From: Bin5 sp965207495
GTDB lineage: Bacteria; Chloroflexota; Anaerolineae; Caldilineales; Caldilineaceae
Length of the DNA stretch: 64,000 bases
NCBI GenBank assembly: GCA_965207495.1
Contig: OZ242287.1
Coordinates: 3,162,001-3,226,000, forward strand
Direction: 5' to 3'
Below are positions 1-10,200 of this stretch, piece after piece. Numbering within the stretch: the first letter of the stretch is position 1; every line of letters begins with the position of its first letter. A program made the translations under genes and the position numbers. The notes beneath the pieces were generated by a model. It was given only the letters and a program-made list of their open reading frames with translations, was not told where the DNA came from and did not search any database.

Positions 1-449
1 GCCAGCCTGTCCTCCGTAATGCCCGGCAGACCCTCGTCGAGGATCGCGATTAACGCGGTCAGGTCGCCGCCTGTGAGCGCATTCAAAAGGGCCGCGCTCT
101 CAGGACTGCTCGCGTTCTCCGGGTCAATAGTGCCCCCGTCGGCGATCTGCGTCAGGTCCATCAGGAAAGGAGGCGAGACAACCTGATCGATCTGTCCATA
201 AGCGTTTATCGTCTGTCGCCGGATTGTGTTCTCCAACGTGTCGCCCAGACTGAGTGCCGAGACGATGATCATCGTGCTCAGTGTAAGCCCGAAAACAATC
301 AGCGCCGATTGCGTCGGCCGTCGCGGTATGTTGCGGATTCCCAGCTTGCCAATGATCGGATTTCGCAGCGAAATGAGGACCGCGCCGGCCAGGATCAGTC
401 CCAGCGCGACAGCCAGGTAGAGGGCAACCGAGTTCAGTAAACTACTCAT
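1..449 (-). CDS. FtsX/MacB-type ABC transporter permease, N-terminal part
   Basis: This is the N-terminal ~149 residues of a membrane protein that runs off the left edge of the window. It starts MSSLLNSVALYLAVALGLIL, giving a first hydrophobic membrane segment at residues ~5-27. A basic stretch (RNIPRRPTQS) and a second hydrophobic segment (SALIVFGLTLSTMIIVSALS) follow, then a predicted extracytoplasmic part. This arrangement is typical of FtsX-family permeases that pair with a LolD/MacB-like ATPase. The ATG at 447-449 overlaps the stop codon of the upstream ATPase gene by 8 bases, which suggests translational coupling and supports both this start and the partnership. Whether it exports lipids, peptides or antibiotics cannot be told from the visible part. 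Confidence 0.78.
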   Translation of the reverse strand, partial: MSSLLNSVALYLAVALGLILAGAVLISLRNPIIGKLGIRNIPRRPTQSALIVFGLTLSTMIIVSALSLGDTLENTIRRQTINAYGQIDQVVSPPFLMDLTQIADGGTIDPENASSPESAALLNALTGGDLTALIAILDEGLPGITEDRL

Positions 450-1212
450 TCGCTACAATCTCCCCGTCCTCCATGCGCACGATACGCTCGCATAGCGCAG
501 CCACCTGGGGGTCATGTGTGACGATGACAAAGGTCTGGCCTCTTTCCTCGTTAAGGCGTTGCATAAGCGACAGAACGTCGTTCGAGCTGCCCACGTCCAG
601 ATTGCCCGTTGGCTCGTCCGCCCATACGAGCGCCGGATTGTTCACGAGCGCTCGCGCGATCGTTACACGCTGAATCTGTCCGCCGGAGAGCTGCATGGGT
701 CGGTGCGAGGCCCGGTCAGACAACCCCACATTATCCAGGCTCTCTAGCGCCTGTCTGCGAGCCTGCGCCGGGCGAACGCCGCTCACAAGCAGCGGCATTT
801 CCACATTTTCGACCGCCGAAATCACCGGAAGCAGATTGAACGACTGAAAGACGAATCCCATTCGCTGTGCCCGGTATTCGGTGCGCTTGCGGTCGTTCAT
901 GTCCGAAAGCGGAGTGCCCTCAATCGTCACCTGGCCGTCGTCAAAGCTGTCCAACCCCGAAAGCGTGTTCAACAATGTCGTTTTGCCGCAACCCGAAGGC
1001 CCCATGATTGCGACCATCTCGCCCGTCACGATTGTAAGGTCCACCCCTCGAAGCGCATGAACTTCCACTTCGCCGCTGCGAAAGGTCTTGTGAATCTGTT
1101 CGGCGACTACAATCGGAGCCCTTTCGCTCTTGGGTTCCATAGCAACTTTGTCATGCTCCGCAACCGGCTCTGCTAGCCCAACCATTGCCGTATTTCCTTC
1201 TGTCTGGCTCAT
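442..1212 (-). CDS. ABC transporter ATP-binding protein, LolD/MacB family
   Basis: A cytoplasmic ATPase of 256 residues that would power the FtsX-type permease encoded immediately downstream. Visible motifs are Walker A GPSGCGKTT (residues 71-79), Q-loop Gln123 in VFQSFNLLP, signature LSGGQ (175-179), Walker B ending WADE (about 194-200) and the switch His233 in VTHD. The 'EPTGNLD' sequence after Walker B is typical of the LolD/MacB/FtsE class. The N-terminus is about 30 residues longer than usual for the family, so initiation at Met25 (MEPKSE) is possible; no strong Shine-Dalgarno decides between the starts. The stop overlaps the permease start by 8 bases. The exported substrate is unknown. 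Confidence 0.88.
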   Translation of the reverse strand: MSQTEGNTAMVGLAEPVAEHDKVAMEPKSERAPIVVAEQIHKTFRSGEVEVHALRGVDLTIVTGEMVAIMGPSGCGKTTLLNTLSGLDSFDDGQVTIEGTPLSDMNDRKRTEYRAQRMGFVFQSFNLLPVISAVENVEMPLLVSGVRPAQARRQALESLDNVGLSDRASHRPMQLSGGQIQRVTIARALVNNPALVWADEPTGNLDVGSSNDVLSLMQRLNEERGQTFVIVTHDPQVAALCERIVRMEDGEIVANE

Positions 1213-1384
1213 CGAATATAGTCCCGTCTTGGCTGAGAAAAAAGCCCAGTCCCGCCTACGCCTGACACTGGACCCAGATAGTTGACATGATATACTTGGC
1301 TATACGCTGCGCCGCAAAAACTGTTTCACCACCCTCAAGACTTAACGCGCCAACCGGCCGGGCCAACTGCAGGAGTCGAAAGAA

Positions 1385-2740
1385 ATGATCCTTCTCGACG
1401 ATTCGCAAATGCAACAGTTTATCGTCAACGGCTTCGTGACCGTGAAGGCGGATTTCCCTCGCCCGTTTCACGAACAGATCCGTACCCAGGCCGAAGAAAT
1501 CTTCTCAACCCGCGGCAATCCCGGCAACGACATCCTACCGGCCATCCCCCAATTGGAAGAGGTCTTCTCACACCCTGCCGTGACTGGCGCGCTGACCAGC
1601 ATCCTCGGCCCCGGCTACGCCAGACACCCCCACCGCCACTGCCATCTGTCCCCTCCCAGGCAGCCCGCCCAGCGCCACCACCAGGACAGCTACGAAGCAG
1701 ATCAAAACGTGCGCCATCACCGCACCCGCTGGGCGATGGCATTCTATTACCCCCAGGACGTGACTACTGAGATGGGTCCGACTTCCGTACTCCCAGCTTC
1801 ACAATACTACACAAGCCGCACAGAGGCAGAAAAGATTGACGAAGCACTTCTTTGCGGCGACGCCGGCACCGTCACCTTCGTCCACTACGACCTCTGGCAC
1901 CGCGCCACGAACAATCGCAGCGTCCATAACCGTTTCATGATGAAATTCCTCTTCTGCCGCATGCAGGAACCAACCGCGCCTTCATGGGACTGTTCCAACC
2001 CCGCGTGGCGCGAAACGGCTAAAGGCGACAAACTTACTCAACTGTGGCACAGCCTGTGGAACTGGCACCAGGGCAACGACTCATCCAATGAGAACGGGAA
2101 AGAAGCAGACGAAAAGCTCAACTCGACCGTCGATGATGGAAGGAATCTGTACGTGGAAAGGGGGGCCCTGTCCGAAGGCGACCAGTTGGAGCGAGTCTAC
2201 CAGCTCTCCCGCCAGGGGCAGGAAGGGACCAAGGCGCTGATGGAAAACCTGGCAGTAGATGCCGCGAGTTTGCTCGAGGCCAATCTGACCGCCCCGCACA
2301 CGAATCCGAGCCAGCTTTCCTCTGGTTTCGGACTCAGCGCCCAGGGGCCCGGCGCTGTCCCTTACCTTCTCGATAAGCTGAAATCCAGGCAATGGGGGCT
2401 ACGCGCGGCAGCTGCCGACATCCTCGGCGATATCGGTCTACCTGCCAGTAACGCAGTACCCTTCCTTCTCGACGCCCTGGGCGATGACTCCAGTTGGGTG
2501 CGGCGCAACGCAGCCGAGGCCTTGGGCAATATCGCGTCGCCCGAGGCAGTCAATTCGCTGGCACGCGTGTTGACCGAAGAGAACTGCCACTACGTTCGCC
2601 ACAACGCCGCCCTGTCCCTGGCCAAGATAGGATCCGAAGCCGAATGCGCCCGCCCCGCATTGGAGCAAGCCTTGGAAGATGAAAATCTCTATGTGCGAGA
2701 AAACTCTCGCATGGCTCAGGCGCGAATTGGGCTCCTATAA
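1385..2740 (+). CDS. PhyH-type Fe(II)/2-oxoglutarate dioxygenase fused to HEAT repeats
   Basis: A 451-residue two-part protein. Residues 1 to about 215 resemble the phytanoyl-CoA dioxygenase (PhyH) fold: candidate iron ligands are His99 and Asp101 (HQD), with a distal His172 in LWHRATNNRS and a following Arg for 2-oxoglutarate. Residues from about 330 to the end are HEAT/PBS-lyase-like repeats of about 31-33 residues, each with a pattern like VRRNAAEALGNIAS. PhyH enzymes hydroxylate small molecules or lipids using O2; HEAT arrays usually bind proteins, so the second half may dock a partner (inference). The ATG at 1385 follows AGGAG at 1371-1375. The gene stands alone, divergent from the ABC pair. 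The substrate is unknown. Confidence 0.8.
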   Translation: MILLDDSQMQQFIVNGFVTVKADFPRPFHEQIRTQAEEIFSTRGNPGNDILPAIPQLEEVFSHPAVTGALTSILGPGYARHPHRHCHLSPPRQPAQRHHQDSYEADQNVRHHRTRWAMAFYYPQDVTTEMGPTSVLPASQYYTSRTEAEKIDEALLCGDAGTVTFVHYDLWHRATNNRSVHNRFMMKFLFCRMQEPTAPSWDCSNPAWRETAKGDKLTQLWHSLWNWHQGNDSSNENGKEADEKLNSTVDDGRNLYVERGALSEGDQLERVYQLSRQGQEGTKALMENLAVDAASLLEANLTAPHTNPSQLSSGFGLSAQGPGAVPYLLDKLKSRQWGLRAAAADILGDIGLPASNAVPFLLDALGDDSSWVRRNAAEALGNIASPEAVNSLARVLTEENCHYVRHNAALSLAKIGSEAECARPALEQALEDENLYVRENSRMAQARIGLL

Positions 2741-3322
2741 TCCCCTCAAAAAAACTTCCTTCCCCAAAGTAGAGTTCTGACGACGTTCACCTTTTGCGGG
2801 ACGCGAATGGGCCTTCAATTGGGATCGCAATCTCCTAAGGAGAAAATCCACGCGTATCCAGCACCGACCGTCTCGCCGAAATGTCTTGGTTTCGGGACTA
2901 AGATCTCTCGAAAAAGGACCAATAGCCGTAATGCCTTCTTCAGTTGAGTGAAGAGTACTGGCCTGAGGCAGGAGGGCACATCCAGAGGCGAAAGGAATCT
3001 CTGACTGGATTCTGGCAACAGTGCCGGGCGTCGCGACCTGCAGGTCTGGTCACCGCCGAGTATGGGGCACACGCGGCGGCCGGCAGAAGACGCGACACGG
3101 ATGCGGTCCTAATGAGAAGCAAGGACGAGCATTTGGTCTGAAGCTATTGTCAATTCTTGAGTCTTGTCTTGTGTCTTGCCTGCACTACTGAGCAGAACTG
3201 TCGCCTACGGGGGTCAGCGACCTATACCGATGACCTTAGTAAGCGTGTCACGAGACAAAAGTGGAACGAGGAACTTCGAACTGTGGCGGGAGAAGTGTCT
3301 GCACTACTTCAAATCTGGCATT
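2741..3322. other. intergenic spacer without recognisable gene
   Basis: About 580 bases between the PhyH-HEAT gene and the tail-to-tail LRR gene. Short open frames exist on both strands but none has a convincing start site or recognisable protein features. No clear terminator hairpin was found. Confidence 0.5.
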
Positions 3323-6300
3323 TCACGGCTTGCAGTAGAGGGGTACCGACGCATCGCCGAAGACATCCTCTATCAAACTGGTAACCTCAGCATCGTAGTC
3401 CGCCAGCATAAGATTTTCCCCGGCCAGCGACCGAGGCAAGGCCTCCCAAAACCAGTACTTAACCGTCGCAGCCCAGTACGCCTCGACATGAGTAGCCGCG
3501 AGACTACCCTTCCACAGTCCCGCGTCTAGGGCCTCCTGGTACACGCTCTCGAGCTGCGACTTGAACTCCTGTCCATCCGACTGAACTTCGAGCGCCTGAC
3601 GAACCAGGTGCGCGAATTCCTGCAAAAAGTCCCCACAATTTGGGTCATTCACCGAAACATGTGCCACCCACTCGTCGGGTTCGCTCCCCGCCTCGCTCCA
3701 GTAGCCGAAATACTCGATCCGTGCCTCGTTGGCGGCCAGAGTGTCAAGCAAGTCCGACCGGCTGGAGAGGACACCGCTGATTATCTCCCGTGCTTGCACC
3801 ATTTTCTCATCAGGGACCTCAGAAGGGCCGACCACGACAACCCCGCCAGTTTCCAGATATTTCTGATAGAACAGATCAAATTCGAGAGAAAGTGGCGGGG
3901 GCGAAAACTGCTGCGTGACCACCGCGGCGAACAAGCGAGTTGACCAGGCGCCGCGCACGCCATTGGCATCGCGCGCACGAACTTGATAGTGGTAGTTCCT
4001 GCCATCAGTCAGCGCATCGTGTGTGAACTGTGTATCCGCAAGCGCGTCCCCGATAAGGCGCCAACGTCGATCAATACTGTCCCACACACGCAAGTCGTAA
4101 CTGACCCCGTTCGGCGCCGCGTCCCACCCGAGCATGACTTTACCGTCACTGATTATTGCCTTCAGATTCCTGGGCACGGCCGGCGCGGCGGCTAATTCTG
4201 CCATGGAGCAAGTCGCCAGGGAGAGCGATTCAAGATGAGCCTTCACGTAGGCATTTGAAACTGACCCGTTGGACGTCCTCGCCAGGCAAAACTGGTTGCC
4301 CGTGAGTTTCAGATCGATCAGCTTTGTTAATCCCGTAAAGTCAGGAATAGGGCCTGCCAACAGATTGTCTCTGAGGGAAAAGCGTGTAATGTCTTTGAGA
4401 GCTCCCAGCTCGACGACAGGCCCTTCCAACTGATTGTTACTGAGGTTTAGCACCTTGAGATCGGCGAATAGGCTGAGATCCGGGATCTGTCCGGCCAACT
4501 GATTGGAGTCCAACAGAAGCCATCTCAAGTTCGTCAGAGCGCTCAGATCCGGAACGGGTCCGGTCAATTGATTGTCCCGCAATGAAACAACAGTCAGCCT
4601 TTCCAGATCGCCAAGACTCGGAACTGGACCCCCAAGCCCGTTTTCAGAAAAGTCTAGTGTTTCCAGTCTGAAGAGGGCACTTAAGTCAGGCATCCCTCCC
4701 GTTAGACCGTTCTTGCTGAAGTCTATATCTTTCAGAAACAAAAGGCCGCTCAGGACAGGAACTGATCCCGTCAGACGGTTTGAGTTGAGTCTGAGCGTGG
4801 TTAGTCTCAAGACGGCGCCAAGTTCGGGCAAAGGCCCTTCTAGATCATTGTTGCTCGAATTCAGGTCAGTCAGTTTTGGAAGGCTCCCCAGATCCGGAAT
4901 CGACCCGCTCAGCAAGTTATTCTCAAGGAAGAGCTGCGTCAGATTCGTCAGCCCATCCAGGTCCGGAATTGAGCCAATCAGCCGATTGGATCCCAAGGAC
5001 ACCCTCCACAGGTTAGTGAGGGCGCTCAAGTCTGGAATCGATCCTGTCAACCTGTTGTCACTCAGATACAGTATCTCGAGGCTGTTGAGTGCACTCAGAT
5101 CCGGGATCGGTCCTGTCAATTGGTTGTTACTGAGGTACAGCGCCTTCAGGAGTGCCAGGTCGCACAGGTCTGGAATCGTCCCGGTCAACTGATTGGGGCC
5201 GAGGTAAACGTGGGTCAGATTCGTAAGGGAACAGAGATCTGGCAATGGCCCGGTTAACTGGTTGGAGCCGAGGTCCAGCCTCGTCAGGCCAGTGAGTGCG
5301 CTCAGGTCGGGAATTGGCCCCGTCAACCGGTTGTCGCTGAGATAGACCGAAGTGAGGCCGGTTAGACCATCAAGGTCGGGAATCTGTCCCGTCAACTGGT
5401 TATCGTCCAGGTACAGGTGTCTTAGACTGACGAGCGAGTTCAGTTCGGGAACGCTGCCGGTCAACTGGTTTTCTCTGAGTGAGACGTATGTAAGTTCAGT
5501 CTGGGCGCTCAGATCGGGGATCGGACCGGTTAGCATGTTGAAGCCCAGGTTTAGGCTCGTCAAACTGGTGAGAGCGCTCAAATCGGGTATCGTTCCCTCC
5601 AAACCGTTATTCTCAAGAAATAGACGAGTGACGTGACCCTGTTGGTCAGTAGAGACGCCATACCAGTTTGCAATCGATAGATCGGAAAGCCAGTTGTCGC
5701 TGCGAGTCCAGTTGGTGCCGCCTGTCGCCTCAAACAGGGCAACCAAAGCGGCCCTTTCTTCAGGAACCTCCGGAACAACCAGGTAGCCGGGTACAGTCGC
5801 GGACACCTGGTGCCCCCACTCGCTTGCCCCGCCGCTCTCACCAATAGCACGTACCACGTAGAAGTAGGTCATTCCCGCAAGCAATCCGGCATGACTGAAG
5901 GTCGTAGCGCCCAGATCTCCCTCGTCCAGCCTCTGCCAGCCCTCCCAGCTGGTCCACGCATACAGTTCATAGCGAACCGCGCCGTCCACCAGCGTCCAAC
6001 TCAACTCGACCAGGCCCTCGGTGGCATCTGCTGTGAGTATTGGTGGCGCAAGTGTCGGCTGCAAATCGGCAAGAGTGGCAAATACCTGTTCCGACCACTC
6101 TCCCGATTCTCCCGAACTACTCACGCCTCGTACCAGGTAGAAGTAGGTTGTGCCTGTGTCGAGGTCTGAATGCAAAAAGGTCGTGCCGGTCAGGTCGCCG
6201 TCGTCCAACGGAACCCAGCCCGTTTCACTATCCCACCACACCAACAGTTCGTACCTGGCAGCGCCCTGTACTGCAGTCCAGGTCAGTTCAACGCCGCCCT

Positions 6301-6469
6301 CACTGGCTTCCGCCGCCAGGACAGGAGCGTCCAGGACCGCCTGCGGCGCTGTCTGAGCGTAAGACACAATGTAAGTGCTGAAGGAGACGACGGCGAGCGC
6401 TGCCAGGACGGCAATGTGAATAAAGGAGTTCCTGAAAAAAGAGGCCAACAGGGGAGTTTTATCTTCCAT
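3323..6469 (-). CDS. Secreted LRR protein with fibronectin III-like domains and a metallopeptidase-like tail
   Basis: A 1048-residue exported protein. A signal peptide occupies residues 1-39 (hydrophobic core about 18-35, ending SYAQ). Two fibronectin III-like domains follow (about 47-132 and 139-225), each with 'ELxW' and 'TYFYxVR' strands. A cap with the pattern 'ALFEATGGTNW...NWL' (about 240-265) leads into 19-20 leucine-rich repeats of 23 residues (consensus NxLTGxIPDLSAL) to about residue 740. A third fibronectin-like domain lies at about 765-850. The last ~190 residues form a different domain containing QEFAH at 950-954, where zinc peptidases of the HExxH type have His first. LRR and fibronectin domains suggest adhesion or ligand recognition at the cell surface (inference). 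No membrane anchor is visible after the signal. There is no clear Shine-Dalgarno at the ATG. Confidence 0.85.
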   Translation of the reverse strand: MEDKTPLLASFFRNSFIHIAVLAALAVVSFSTYIVSYAQTAPQAVLDAPVLAAEASEGGVELTWTAVQGAARYELLVWWDSETGWVPLDDGDLTGTTFLHSDLDTGTTYFYLVRGVSSSGESGEWSEQVFATLADLQPTLAPPILTADATEGLVELSWTLVDGAVRYELYAWTSWEGWQRLDEGDLGATTFSHAGLLAGMTYFYVVRAIGESGGASEWGHQVSATVPGYLVVPEVPEERAALVALFEATGGTNWTRSDNWLSDLSIANWYGVSTDQQGHVTRLFLENNGLEGTIPDLSALTSLTSLNLGFNMLTGPIPDLSAQTELTYVSLRENQLTGSVPELNSLVSLRHLYLDDNQLTGQIPDLDGLTGLTSVYLSDNRLTGPIPDLSALTGLTRLDLGSNQLTGPLPDLCSLTNLTHVYLGPNQLTGTIPDLCDLALLKALYLSNNQLTGPIPDLSALNSLEILYLSDNRLTGSIPDLSALTNLWRVSLGSNRLIGSIPDLDGLTNLTQLFLENNLLSGSIPDLGSLPKLTDLNSSNNDLEGPLPELGAVLRLTTLRLNSNRLTGSVPVLSGLLFLKDIDFSKNGLTGGMPDLSALFRLETLDFSENGLGGPVPSLGDLERLTVVSLRDNQLTGPVPDLSALTNLRWLLLDSNQLAGQIPDLSLFADLKVLNLSNNQLEGPVVELGALKDITRFSLRDNLLAGPIPDFTGLTKLIDLKLTGNQFCLARTSNGSVSNAYVKAHLESLSLATCSMAELAAAPAVPRNLKAIISDGKVMLGWDAAPNGVSYDLRVWDSIDRRWRLIGDALADTQFTHDALTDGRNYHYQVRARDANGVRGAWSTRLFAAVVTQQFSPPPLSLEFDLFYQKYLETGGVVVVGPSEVPDEKMVQAREIISGVLSSRSDLLDTLAANEARIEYFGYWSEAGSEPDEWVAHVSVNDPNCGDFLQEFAHLVRQALEVQSDGQEFKSQLESVYQEALDAGLWKGSLAATHVEAYWAATVKYWFWEALPRSLAGENLMLADYDAEVTSLIEDVFGDASVPLYCKP

Positions 6470-7259
6470 AAGTAAATCTATGTTTGTCCGATGGTGTTCG
6501 CCGCGACCTGCAGGCCGGTAAGGGAGATTCTACTATGTAGCGACGGTCGCGTCGAATGGCAGGCTATTCATAATTGCCAGTTTCCCGGCTTTTCCTGTTA
6601 GACATCCGGCAACTGGTACCTGCGGCCAGCCGGCTGTGAATAGGTCGCATGTCTGCCAAGAGGACGCCTGTCTCCAGTTCTGCAGCGGTGATGGGGTTCG
6701 CCTGCGCACTCGTGACTGCGCCGGCGATCACTCTACAGAATCCCCAATGACACGTATTACCGACCGCAAGCCCACTGCTGGTCACAGTAATGGCGGTCCA
6801 ACTCACTCGGTTCAGTCGAGCGCAACCGATTTCACCGTTCCGCCTTATTAAGTACGCGTACCGGAAAGCGGCCTTCACTCCTTCCGAACTGTTCGTCAAA
6901 ACGCCGCCCTCGTGCTCACCAGAATCGGGCCTCTCGCGAGAACCGTTACCTCGTCTCTGCAAGCGGCGCCGGCAGACAGTAACGTGTACGTACGCGAAAA
7001 TGCGCGCCTGGCTCCGGCGCGCACTCTTGCATCTTAGGCTTCCCCAAGGGTACCGATACCTGCCTCCCCCCAGCCACTCAATTGTCAGAAAGCTGGCCCG
7101 TGTAACATGTAGACGACTGACGCACTCTTCTCAGCTGTGTCTGTCCTCAAAACAGGCCCCCGTCTGGCACTGACGATGCTCCGCTCTTGCTAGTTCGCGC
7201 TACTCGTGTACGCTCTCATTGCTTCCCCGCTTCTCACCGCCTGTGCCCCTTTCAGCCCT
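6470..7259. other. intergenic spacer between the two LRR genes
   Basis: About 790 bases separating two minus-strand LRR genes. A minus-strand open frame at 6564-6962 lacks a Shine-Dalgarno and any recognisable motif, so I do not call it. The spacer should hold the promoter of the 1048-residue LRR gene near 6470-6560, but no good -35/-10 pair could be singled out. Confidence 0.45.
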
Positions 7260-10200
7260 CTAACCAGGAGTCGCCGTTGGCCTCGGCGTGAAGGTAGGGG
7301 TAGGCGTGGGCGTAGGCGTGGCACAATAGGCCAGCCCAGTCTCGTCCAGGTCGTTCGAGCTCACACTGCCCAACGATGCCGGAATACAACCACTCAGCTG
7401 ATTCCCCGCAACAAACAGACCGAGCAGGTTGGACAACGTCCCCAGCGAATCAGGGATCGGGCCGGTCAACCTGTTATTGTGCACATAAAGAATCCTGAGG
7501 TTTGTGAGCGCGCCAAGACTGGGAATCGACCCGCTCAACCGATTGTTGTGCAGTCGTATCCTTGCCAGACTGGTGAGGGCGCTAAGGCTTGGAATCCCCC
7601 CGCTCAATCGGTTGGCCGAAAGATTCAATATGCGCAGCTGTGTAAGCGCGTCCAACTCTGGAATCGACCCGCCCAACCGGTTGTTGCGCAGGTTCAGGTA
7701 CGTCAGCTCAGTCAGGGCGCTGAGACTTGGAACTGTGCCATTCAACTCGCTGGAATTCAGGTTTATCCTCGTAACGCGTCCATCGCCATTGGTCGTTACA
7801 CCATACCAACTGTTAAGCGGCCCGGTGGTCAACCAGCTGGCGTTGTTCGTCCAATTAGCGCCATCCGTCGCGTTGTAGAGCGCGATGAGCGCCGCCCTGT
7901 CACCTGCGGTAGACCCTGGTGTATTCGTAGCTGTGGGAGTGGCCGTAGGTGTAGGCGCAAAAGTGGCCGTAGATGTAGGCGCAAACGTAAACGTTGCCGT
8001 AGGTGTCATCGAAGGCGTGGCCGTGGCATCCGGGGTTGGCGTGCCGGTAGGCGTGGAAGTGGCCACCTCAGCCCCACCCTCTATTGACAACGAACGTGAC
8101 CCGACCGCGGCATCAGGCGTCGCCGTAACCGTCGGGGCTGGCTCATCGCAAAAGAGCAGACCTAATTTGTTGAAGTCTTGAGAATCCAAGTCCCGCAATG
8201 TTTCGGGAATGCAACCTGTCAGTTGGTTTCCCCCCAGTCTCAGAAGAGTAAGGCCAGAAATGCCGCCAAGTTCGCTCGGAAACGGACCGGTTAACTGGTT
8301 GTCGTTTAGAACCAGCCAATTCAGGCTGGTAAGCGAACTAAGATCTGGAATACTGCCGCTCAACCGATTGTATTCGAGCTTCAATATTTTCACTTTCGTT
8401 AGTGCGCTCAAATCAGGAATCGACCCACTCAATTGGTTATCATCCAATGTAAGGTTCCTCAGTTTTGTCAGAGCGTCCAGACTCGGAACAGTCCCACTAA
8501 GTCGGTTGTCATCGAGCCACAGTTCTTCCAATTCCGTTAGGGCGTCCAGGCTCGGGATCGGCCCGCTCAAGTCGTTTCCTCCTAGAGACAGAATCTTAAG
8601 TTTCGTGAGTGCGCTCAGACTGGGAACTGATCCGCTTAATTCATTGGAACCAAGTCTTAACTCAATCAGGTTCGTGAGGGCGGTCAAACTGGGAACTGTT
8701 CCGCTTAATTCATTGGATCTAAGTCCTAACTCAACCAGGTCTGTGAGGGGGCTCAGGCTGGGAATAGTGCCGCTCAAACGATTGTAATCCAGGTCGAAGT
8801 ACTCTAGTTTGGTATTCGAGCTCAAACTAGGTATGGTACCGCTCAAATCGTTTATGGAGACGTCGAAAAATTTCAGGTCCTTGAGACTGCTCAGGCTGGG
8901 AACGGGGCCGCTCAAGTCGTTTCCCCCAAGATGGACTTTCTCCAGTTTCGTATTGGCGTCCAGGCTGGGAATAGTGCCGCTAAGGTCGTTGGTGACAAGA
9001 TTCACTTCTTTCAAGTTTGCTAGTGAAGATAGGCTGGGTATAGGGCCATCCAAATCGTTATGGTTGATGAGCAATCTTTCCAGCTTGGTAAGTGCGCTCA
9101 GACTGGGAATCGCGCCGCTCAAATCGTTTGTGGACAGGTCTAGAGTTCTTATCTCGGTAAGTGCGCTCAGGTCCGATATCGAACCGCTCATCCAGTTTCC
9201 TTTGAGCTGAAGCGCGGTGACCCGCCCGCTTTCGTCAGTTGTAACGCCGTACCAGTTTCCAATAGGCTCCTCGCTCAGCCAGTTGTCGTTTCGTTTCCAA
9301 TCTGCCCCGTCAGTTGCATTGTAAAGAGCCACAAGTGCTGCCCGGTTCGCTGATGCAGATGCAGGCGTGCCGGTGGCAGTAGGCGTGGGCGTGTGTATCG
9401 ATGTGACTGTGGCCGTGGGCGTTGGCGTAACCGTGGCAGTCGGCGTAACTGTGGCTCCTGGGGGCAACGTGGCAGTCACGGTCGGCGTTGGCGTTTCCGT
9501 CGGAGTAGGTGTCACCGTAGGTGTGGCGCAATATGCCAGGCCTAGATCGTCTAAATCAGATTCCCGCAGGCTGTATAAAGATGTTGGAATGCAACCGCTC
9601 CACTGATTTCCCGATACATAGAGACGATACAAGTTGGGAAGCGTACCTAGATAACTCGGGATCTCCCCGGTCAACTGGTTGTTTACGAGGAACAACTGCC
9701 TAAGCTCAGCGAGTGCACTAAGGTCGGGAATCGATCCTGTTAACCAGTTACTTCGCAAGTAAATCGCTTTGACACTCGCTGGGAAGCTGTCTCCTGCAAT
9801 TGGCCCGCTCAAAAGATTGAAAGAGAGATCCAGACTTGTCAGTTTCGTGAGTGCGCTGACATCCGGAATTGACCCGGTCAACTCATTGCTACTCAGATTG
9901 ATTCGGTCCAATTCTGTTAGCCCTGAAAAACTTGGGATCGACCCACTCAATTCGTTATTTGCAAGGTCTAAAGTTTCCACTTTAGTCAGCCCGGACAGAC
10001 TGGGAATCGACCCGCTCAACTCGTTACCTGAGAAGTCCAGTTTCTCCAACTTTGAAAGAGCGGCCAAACTTGGAATCGTCCCGCTCAACCCATTTATATC
10101 GAGTGATATACTTTCCAGACTTGTTAGAGCGCTCAAGTCGGGAATCGAGCCGCTCAACTGATTCCTGTCAAGGTTCAAGCCTTCTAACTTTGTTAGCGAA

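Noticed and set aside
1282..1300. TTGACA followed by TATACT before the PhyH-HEAT gene
   Set aside because: The spacing between the boxes is only a few bases, far from the 16-18 needed for a sigma70 promoter.
3032..6514. CGCGACCTGCAGG at 3032-3044 and again at 6502-6514, flanking the 1048-residue LRR gene
   Set aside because: A 13-base match containing a common palindrome, with no longer similarity around it and no sign of target duplication, so it is not evidence for a mobile unit.
6564..6962. 132-codon minus-strand frame between the two LRR genes
   Set aside because: No ribosome site, no motif, and Arg/Asn/Ser-rich composition; it could be a decayed gene but nothing supports that.
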